Assembly: GCF_009923995.1 (NCBI RefSeq)
Contig: NZ_RFSK01000049.1
Location: 1 to 47,837 of the forward strand
Direction of reading: 5' to 3'
Source: Janthinobacterium sp.
GTDB taxonomy: Bacteria; Pseudomonadota; Gammaproteobacteria; Burkholderiales; Burkholderiaceae_D
DNA: 47,837 nucleotides
The position numbers were made by a program, and so were the translations under genes. This document shows positions 43,064 through 47,837 of this stretch, piece after piece. Position 1 is the stretch's first letter. Every line of letters begins with the position of its first letter. The notes below the pieces were generated by a model. The model made no database searches and was not told where the DNA came from. It saw only the letters and a list, made by a program, of their open reading frames with translations.

Positions 43064-44494
43064 ATGAACATCTATCCAGTGATCTTGTCGGGGGGCTCCG
43101 GCAGCCGCCTGTGGCCCTTGTCGCGCCAGGCGCTGCCGAAACAGCTGTTGCCGCTGGTATCGCGGCAGACGCTGCTGCAGGATACCGTGCAGCGCGTGCG
43201 CGACCTGGACGATGTCGCGCTGCACGCCATGCCGCCGCTGCTCGTCTGCGGCAGCGAGCACCGCTTCTTGGTGGCGGAACAGCTGCGCCAGGCGGGCGTG
43301 GCGCCGCTGGGCATCGTGCTCGAACCACAGGGGCGCAACACGGCGGCGGCCGTGGCGGCGGCCGCGCAATACCTGCTGGCGCACGATGCAGAGGCACTCA
43401 TGCTGGTCTTGCCGGCCGACCACCAGGTGGGCGACGTGGCCGCATTTCACCAGGCGATTGCGCAGGCGGCCCCGCTGGCCGCGGCGGGAGCGCTGGCCAC
43501 GTTTGGCATCCTGCCGACGGCCGCCGAAACGGGCTACGGCTATATCCTTGCCGGCGCGCCCCTGCCCGGATCGGCGCACGGGCGGCAGGTGGAGCGCTTC
43601 GTGGAAAAGCCGGACCTGCCGACGGCCCGCGCCTTCCTGGCCGACGAGCGCTACCTGTGGAACAGCGGCATGTTCCTGTTCCGCGCCGCCGCCTGCCTGC
43701 GCGAATTGCGCGCGCTGGAACCGGACCTGCTGGCAGCGTGCGAGCAGGCCGTCGCGCACGGCAGCCGCGACCTGGATTTTTTCCGCCTGGAGCCGGCCGC
43801 CTTTGCCCGCTGCCGCAGCGTCTCGCTCGACCATGCCGTGATGGAGCACACGCACAGCGCCGTCGTCGTGCCGGCCGCCATCGGCTGGAGCGACATCGGC
43901 TCCTGGTCGGCCCTGTGGGAAGTCCTGCCCCGCGACGAGCAGGGCAATGTCGTGCGCGGCGACGTGTATCTCGACGGCGCGCGCAATTGCCTGGTGCGGG
44001 CCGGCAGCCGCATGCTGGCCGTCCTGGGCGTGGACGACCTGGTGATCGTCGAGACGGACGATGCCGTGCTGGTGGCGCATCGCGACCAGGTGCAGCGGGT
44101 GAAGCAGGTGGTGGACTACCTGGCGCGCCACGAACGCACGGAGCACCTGCAGCACCGCCTCGTGTACCGTCCCTGGGGCAGCTACGAAGGCATCGACGCG
44201 GGCGAGCGCTTCCAGGTCAAGCGCATCGTCGTCAATCCCGGGGGGCAGCTGTCGCTGCAGATGCACCATCACCGCGCCGAGCACTGGGTGGTCGTGCGCG
44301 GCACGGCCCGCGTGACCTGCGGCGAGCGCGTCAGCTTACTGACGGAAAACGAATCGACCTATATTCCCATCGGCATGACGCATCGGCTGGAAAATCCCGG
44401 CAAGCTGCCCCTGCACCTGATCGAAGTGCAGACCGGCAGCTACCTGGGGGAGGACGACATCGTGCGCTATGCCGATGCCTACCAGCGCGCGTGA
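43064..44494 (+). CDS. manC: Mannose-1-phosphate guanylyltransferase/mannose-6-phosphate isomerase
   Basis: A bifunctional type II enzyme of 476 residues. The nucleotidyltransferase domain (1-~290) shows LSGGSGSRLWPLSRQALPKQ, LVLPADHQVGD, VEKPDLPTA, WNSGMFLFRA and WSDIGSWSALWE. A linker leads to a C-terminal cupin isomerase (~345-470) with RPWGSYEGIDAGERFQVK, GGQLSLQMHHHRAEHWVVV and IPIGMTHRLENPG. It makes GDP-mannose, indicating mannose or a GDP-mannose-derived sugar in the polymer. It is the last plus-strand gene of the operon and its stop lies 3 bases from the stop of the minus-strand gene, with no terminator between them. Confidence 0.95.
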   Translation: MNIYPVILSGGSGSRLWPLSRQALPKQLLPLVSRQTLLQDTVQRVRDLDDVALHAMPPLLVCGSEHRFLVAEQLRQAGVAPLGIVLEPQGRNTAAAVAAAAQYLLAHDAEALMLVLPADHQVGDVAAFHQAIAQAAPLAAAGALATFGILPTAAETGYGYILAGAPLPGSAHGRQVERFVEKPDLPTARAFLADERYLWNSGMFLFRAAACLRELRALEPDLLAACEQAVAHGSRDLDFFRLEPAAFARCRSVSLDHAVMEHTHSAVVVPAAIGWSDIGSWSALWEVLPRDEQGNVVRGDVYLDGARNCLVRAGSRMLAVLGVDDLVIVETDDAVLVAHRDQVQRVKQVVDYLARHERTEHLQHRLVYRPWGSYEGIDAGERFQVKRIVVNPGGQLSLQMHHHRAEHWVVVRGTARVTCGERVSLLTENESTYIPIGMTHRLENPGKLPLHLIEVQTGSYLGEDDIVRYADAYQRA

Positions 44495-44497
44495 GCG

Positions 44498-45076
44498 TCA
44501 GGGCACGGGATGCATGACGTCGGGGGTGCAGCCGCTTTTGACCACCTTGCCCGGATTGCCTACCACGATGGAGTACGGCGGGATGTCTTCCGTGACGACG
44601 GCGCCGCCGCCGATGCGGCTGCCGCGCCCGATGGTGATCCCGCCCGTGATGATGGCGTGCGGACCTACCCACACCTCGTCCTCCAGGGTCGGGTAGCCGA
44701 TGACGCGTTGCCCGTCCTTGGCGATGCGGTCGCGCCGGCCCAGCGTGACGCCATGGAACAGCGTGACATTGCGGCCGATGACGGCGCCCGGACTCATGAC
44801 CATGCCCCAGCCATGGGTGAGGGCAAAGCCGGCGCCGATCCGGGCCGACCAGGGAAAGTCCACGCCTGCCCGGTTCGCCGCATGGCGGTGCAGCAGCTTG
44901 CAAACGGGCATGAATACGCGCCACGCGCGGCCCGCCTGCGATACCGCCTGGCACAGGCGGGCCGTCGCGACGACGCGGAAGGCCCTGCTGCGCAGGATTT
45001 CCTTGAATGTCAGGCCCCAGCTGCTGCGGCCGGCCAGCCGGTAAGTGTCAGCCTTCAATGCTGCCCAGGTTGTCAT
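44498..45076 (-). CDS. Serine-acetyltransferase-like hexapeptide acyltransferase
   Basis: A 192-residue left-handed beta-helix protein of the CysE/SatA group. The N-terminal helical part (to ~75) contains RLCQAVSQAGRAWRVF. Hexapeptide coils run from DFPWSARIGAGFALTHGWGMV through VIGRNVTLFHGVTLG to VWVGPHAIITGGITIGRGSRIGGGAVVTEDIPPYSIVVGNPGKVV. The catalytic His region THGWG and FHGVTLG fits serine acetyltransferase-type enzymes in EPS loci, which probably O-acetylate sugars rather than serine. ATG at 45076 is chosen with GGGGAG upstream; a GTG at 45094 is an alternative. Confidence 0.88.
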   Translation of the reverse strand: MTTWAALKADTYRLAGRSSWGLTFKEILRSRAFRVVATARLCQAVSQAGRAWRVFMPVCKLLHRHAANRAGVDFPWSARIGAGFALTHGWGMVMSPGAVIGRNVTLFHGVTLGRRDRIAKDGQRVIGYPTLEDEVWVGPHAIITGGITIGRGSRIGGGAVVTEDIPPYSIVVGNPGKVVKSGCTPDVMHPVP

Positions 45077-45094
45077 GCGCTCCCCACTCTCCAC

Positions 45095-45306
45095 GTCGTC
45101 CAGTCTCGTTGTCGTTGGGAGACATTATATCTTTACTATGTTTGCCGCTGCCACGGTTATGGCAGGCCAGGAAGCATGATGCCATAAAGAAACTATTTAT
45201 TAAATAAAAAATAAGAAAATAAATTGCTTTATGCTATCATTGCTGTCGGTTAAATAATTCAACGCGCAGGCTAGGTCTTGCCTGCCATTACGTCTGGTGG
45301 AGTCGC
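45095..45306 (+). promoter_or_regulatory. AT-rich leader of the FxDxF PEP-CTERM gene with hairpin
   Basis: This 212-base divergent gap is AT-rich around 45186-45240. GCAGGC and GCCTGC at 45266-45271 and 45280-45285 can pair around an 8-base loop. GGTGGAG (45296-45302) precedes the ATG at 45307. No clean -35/-10 pair was found. The hairpin lies in the probable 5' leader and might affect translation. Confidence 0.4.
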
Positions 45307-45861
45307 ATGAAAAAAAATACCCGTTCGCTAGTGGCCGCCCTGGCGCTGGCTGGCGCCGCCCTGTTTTCCCAGGCTGCGGCCGCTGCCGTCGTCGACATCA
45401 GCTCCCTGCCCAGCGCCGTGACGCTGGCCAGTGGCGGATCGCTGACCTTTGGCGACAAGTTTAAAGCGAGCAACAAAGGCAATTTTTTCAACGATCATTT
45501 CACGTTCAACGTGACGCAGCCGAGCAGCCTGAGCCTGGTGGTGACGTCGACCAGCACGAGCGCGGCAAATGGCCTGAACCTGACGGGCCTGGGTCTGTAC
45601 GACAGCGCCAATCACAGCTTGCTGCAGGGTACGCAGGTATTGACGGGCAAGGATGACAAGTGGACCTTGTCGTTTGCCAATCTGGCGGCCGGTTCCTATT
45701 ACGTCAAGGTCAGCGGCAACCTCGTGTCGGGCGCGGGCGCGACCTTCAGCGGCAACGGCAGCCTGATTTCTGCCGTACCCGAGCCGGCAACGTATGGCAT
45801 GTTGCTGGGCGGCCTGGGTCTGCTGGGCTTGCTGGCGCGCCGCCGCCAGTCCGCCGCCTGA
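45307..45861 (+). CDS. FxDxF-family PEP-CTERM protein (first of tandem pair)
   Basis: A secreted 184-residue protein. The signal peptide runs to about residue 27 (AAAA-VV). It has the family motif FFNDHFTFNV at ~58-67, a beta-rich middle ending SYYVKVSGN, and a PEP-CTERM tail VPEPATYGMLLGGLGLLGLLARRR followed by QSAA. Such proteins are sorted by exosortase and associate with the EPS matrix or cell surface. A second FxDxF protein follows 78 bases later with the same plan, pointing to gene duplication. The specific role is unknown. Confidence 0.9.
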   Translation: MKKNTRSLVAALALAGAALFSQAAAAAVVDISSLPSAVTLASGGSLTFGDKFKASNKGNFFNDHFTFNVTQPSSLSLVVTSTSTSAANGLNLTGLGLYDSANHSLLQGTQVLTGKDDKWTLSFANLAAGSYYVKVSGNLVSGAGATFSGNGSLISAVPEPATYGMLLGGLGLLGLLARRRQSAA

Positions 45862-45939
45862 GCCTTGCGACAGTTTTCCCTTTCCGCATTCTTATCCTGC
45901 GGCCAGCTCGCGCCGGCTGCTGTCTTTTTGGTGAAACGT

Positions 45940-46518
45940 ATGAACAACATTCTGAAATCCCTGTTCCTGGCAGTCATGCTGGCCGGCAGCAGCCTGGCCG
46001 CGCACGCCGCCCCCGTGGACATCAGCCACGCCCCCGTCGACCTGACGCAGGACTTGCTCGATTATTCGGGCAGCAATCTGTTTGGTTCGTTTACGCTGGC
46101 GCCGGGCCAGCTGGCCGGCGTGGAGCACAATTTCTTCAGCGACAAGTTCCTCTTCACCTTGACGGGCAGCAATGATTTCAGCGGCCTGGCCACGTCCTTG
46201 AAGCCGAGCCAGAACTCGGGCTTGACGCTGACGGGATTCAGCCTGAAAAACGCGGGAGGCGTCGTCCTGCAAGGCTCGCTGGACTTGCTGAACTTCACGG
46301 CGGCCGACCAGGCATGGACCCTGTCGTCGAATGCGGCGCCCCTGGCTGCCGGCAACTACTTCCTGGAAGTGAACGGTTACGTGGCGTCCGCCGCCGGCGG
46401 CAGCTACAGCGGCAACGTGGCCGTCAATCCTGTGCCCGAGCCGGAAACCTATGCCATGCTGCTGGCCGGTTTCGGTCTGCTGGGCTTCGTGGCGCGCCGC
46501 CGCAAGTTCCAGGCCTGA
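45940..46518 (+). CDS. FxDxF-family PEP-CTERM protein (second of tandem pair)
   Basis: A 192-residue secreted protein with a signal peptide to ~24 (HAA-PV). It has the motif FFSDKFLFTL at ~66-75, beta-rich repeats (LTLTGFSLKNAGG, GNYFLEVNGYVAS), and the C-terminal tail VPEPETYAMLLAGFGLLGFVARRR. It shares its plan, and probably its ancestry, with the preceding gene but has diverged in the middle. ATG 45940 is used; GTG 45931 would add three residues. It is followed by a strong terminator, so the two genes form a unit. Confidence 0.9.
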   Translation: MNNILKSLFLAVMLAGSSLAAHAAPVDISHAPVDLTQDLLDYSGSNLFGSFTLAPGQLAGVEHNFFSDKFLFTLTGSNDFSGLATSLKPSQNSGLTLTGFSLKNAGGVVLQGSLDLLNFTAADQAWTLSSNAAPLAAGNYFLEVNGYVASAAGGSYSGNVAVNPVPEPETYAMLLAGFGLLGFVARRRKFQA

Positions 46519-46540
46519 GCCCTGTTGCTGGGCACACATC

Positions 46541-46568
46541 ACGGAGGCCGCGGCCTCCGTTTTTTTTT
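46541..46568 (+). terminator. Rho-independent terminator after the FxDxF pair
   Basis: A 20-base perfect palindrome (ACGGAGGCC-GC-GGCCTCCGT, 46541-46560) is followed directly by a run of T to 46568. The stem is strongly GC-rich. It lies 22 bases after the second FxDxF stop. Confidence 0.9.
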
Positions 46569-46661
46569 GCGCAGCTTTCGCGGCTATAATTGTTGCCAAT
46601 ACGGGTGGCCGCCTGGCGGCCATTTTGATCAATCGCAACTGTCTCCTGCCACGGTATCCCA

Positions 46662-47684
46662 TTGCGTATTTCACTCTGTCTGCCGCTGGCACTGCTGGCC
46701 ACGCTCGCCCATGGCGCCGAATCCGCCGTCCCGCCCGGCTTGCAGCCGGCACAACTGGCCATCGTCATCAACGACGCTGAGCCGAACAGCATCGAGGTGG
46801 GCGAGTATTACCGCCAGGCCCATGCCATTCCCGCCGCCAACGTCGTGCACGTGCATATTCCGAACCGGCCGCGCAAGCTGAGCATGGATCAGTTCGCGCA
46901 GCTGAAAGAACGCATCGACGGCCAGCTCAAGCCCGGCATCCAGGCCGTGCTCATGGTGTGGAGCGCGCCATATGCCGTCGAATGCAATTCGATCACCTCC
47001 GCCTACACCCTGGGCTATGACGCCGGGCAATGCATGAAGACGTGTAACCCGGGCAAGGCCAGTACCTATTTCAACAGCAATACGGGCCAGCCCTTCAGCC
47101 AGCTGGGCATGCGCTTGTCCATGCTGCTGCCCATCGACTATGTCGACGAGGCCAAGGCGGTCGTCGACCGCGGCACGGCCAGCGGCTTTGCCGTGCCTGC
47201 CGCCAGCGCCTATTACCTGAGCACCAGCGAAGGGGCGCGCAACAGCCGCGCACCATTCTTCCCGCCGGCCGGCGTGGTGCGCCAGCGCAAGCTGACGATC
47301 AAGAACATGAAGGCTGATGTGCTGGAAGGCGCGCAGGACGTCATGGTGTACCAGACGGGCATGGCGAAGGTGGACAAGCTCGACACCCTGCACTTCCTGC
47401 CGGGCGCCCTGGCCGACCACCTGACCTCGTTCGGCGGCGACTTGCAGGGGACATCGCAGATGAGCAGCCAGCGCTGGCTCGAAGCGGGCGCGACCGCCAG
47501 TTACGGCACGGTCAGCGAACCGTGCAACTATTGGCAGAAATTTCCCAATCCCACGGTGCTGCTGCGCCGCTACCTGAGCGGCATGACGGCGCTCGAAGCG
47601 TACTGGGGCAGTGTCTCCTGGCCGGCGCAAGGCCTGTTCATTGGCGATCCGCTGGCCGCGCCATACGCGGCTTTCCGGCGCTGA
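46662..47684 (+). CDS. TIGR03790-like secreted protein of unknown function
   Basis: A 340-residue exported protein beginning at a TTG (46662) directly followed by a signal peptide (ISLCLPLALLATLAHG). The start is uncertain because no strong ribosome site is seen. The mature protein reads LAIVINDAEPNSIEVGEYYRQ, IPAANVVHVHIPN, AVLMVWSAPYAVECNSIT and, near the end, GLFIGDPLAAPYAAF, resembling the TIGR03790 family, which co-occurs with PEP-CTERM systems in some bacteria. No catalytic motif is recognised and no PEP-CTERM tail is present. It sits between the FxDxF pair and another PEP-CTERM gene. Confidence 0.78.
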   Translation: MRISLCLPLALLATLAHGAESAVPPGLQPAQLAIVINDAEPNSIEVGEYYRQAHAIPAANVVHVHIPNRPRKLSMDQFAQLKERIDGQLKPGIQAVLMVWSAPYAVECNSITSAYTLGYDAGQCMKTCNPGKASTYFNSNTGQPFSQLGMRLSMLLPIDYVDEAKAVVDRGTASGFAVPAASAYYLSTSEGARNSRAPFFPPAGVVRQRKLTIKNMKADVLEGAQDVMVYQTGMAKVDKLDTLHFLPGALADHLTSFGGDLQGTSQMSSQRWLEAGATASYGTVSEPCNYWQKFPNPTVLLRRYLSGMTALEAYWGSVSWPAQGLFIGDPLAAPYAAFRR

Positions 47685-47701
47685 TCCCGGCAAGGGGGAC
47701 G

Positions 47702-47730
47702 AAAAAAATGGCTCGCAAGAGCCATTTTTG
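47702..47730. terminator. Bidirectional terminator
   Basis: AAAAATGGCTC at 47704-47714 pairs with GAGCCATTTTT at 47719-47729 around a GCAA tetraloop. A-rich and T-rich flanks let it serve both the TIGR03790-like gene (plus) and the PEP-CTERM gene (minus), whose stop lies one base beyond it. Confidence 0.88.
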
Positions 47731-47837
47731 TTATGCCTGGCCGGTACGCCGGCGGCGTCCGATCCAGCTCAGCAGTCCCAAGCCTGCCAGCAGCATGGCA
47801 TACGTCTCCGGTTCCGGCACGGCAGGAATCTCCGGCA
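47731..47837 (-). CDS. PEP-CTERM protein, C-terminal fragment (5' beyond window)
   Basis: The minus-strand frame gives 34 residues before TAA at 47733-47731. The tail is PEIPAVPEPETYAMLLAG followed by LGLLSWIGRRRRTGQA: the VPEP motif, hydrophobic helix and Arg cluster of an exosortase sorting signal. It is nearly identical to the tail of the protein at 45940. The rest of the protein is outside the window, so its function cannot be stated. Confidence 0.85.
   Translation of the reverse strand, partial: PEIPAVPEPETYAMLLAGLGLLSWIGRRRRTGQA

Overview
The window looks like a chromosomal segment from a GC-rich betaproteobacterium of the Oxalobacteraceae, most likely Janthinobacterium or a close relative. 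This is inferred from the XrtB-type exosortase/EPS gene order, several PEP-CTERM and FxDxF PEP-CTERM proteins, and a CoA-dependent anthranilate cluster. No rRNA, IS element, prophage or CRISPR array was seen. One tRNA gene is present.

Layout. (1) 1-1859: the 3' end of a hybrid histidine kinase (ATPase, receiver and Hpt domains) followed by a single-receiver response regulator. (2) 1860-9709: a compact catabolic operon for 2-aminobenzoate (anthranilate) by the aerobic CoA route. It holds the CoA ligase, the fused 2-aminobenzoyl-CoA monooxygenase/reductase, an SDR, a MarR regulator, a crotonase, an acyl-CoA dehydrogenase and a Rid-family protein. A perfect 20-bp palindrome overlaps its likely promoter. 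(3) 9710-13293: a PEP-CTERM-anchored TLD-domain protein, then an MBOAT O-acyltransferase with an SGNH/AlgJ-like partner, closed by a strong terminator. (4) 13355-15492: tRNA-Arg(CCT) and the ABC-F ATPase Uup. (5) 15669-31893: the core exopolysaccharide/exosortase locus. It runs CPBP-type protease, EpsL, undecaprenyl-phosphate sugar transferase, a 653-bp regulatory gap, EpsD, EpsE, EpsF, EpsG, exosortase B, EpsI, Wzx-like flippase, O-antigen-ligase/Wzy-like protein, GT2, and a secreted heparinase II/III-like protein preceded by a 21-codon leader ORF. (6) 32037-44494: glycosyltransferases, a minus-strand CapK/PaaK-like adenylating enzyme, and a nucleotide-sugar block: UDP-sugar dehydrogenase, DUF354, Gfo/Idh oxidoreductase, aldo/keto-reductase-like protein, UDP-GlcNAc 2-epimerase, sugar nucleotidyltransferase and ManC. 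(7) 44498-47837: a serine-acetyltransferase-like protein (minus strand), two tandem FxDxF PEP-CTERM proteins, a TIGR03790-type secreted protein, and the C-terminal end of another PEP-CTERM protein on the minus strand.

How it fits together. The EPS genes describe a Wzx/Wzy-type system. The sugar transferase primes undecaprenyl phosphate, the glycosyltransferases extend the repeat using GDP-mannose and an N-acetylhexosamine or uronate made by the local sugar-nucleotide enzymes, and flippase and polymerase act at the inner membrane. EpsE, EpsF, EpsG, EpsD and EpsL would carry chains outwards. The heparinase-like protein could cut uronate-containing chains, and the MBOAT/SGNH pair could O-acetylate them. 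Exosortase B and EpsI would process the PEP-CTERM proteins encoded around the locus, which share a VPEP motif, a hydrophobic segment and usually an Arg cluster.

Points most worth a second look: the operator/promoter of the anthranilate operon; a Rid protein lacking the catalytic Arg and a crotonase lacking one catalytic Glu in that operon; the PEP-CTERM TLD protein; EpsG with a degenerate P-loop; an aldo/keto-reductase-like protein without AKR catalytic residues; and the palindrome plus translationally coupled leader ORF ahead of the heparinase-like gene.
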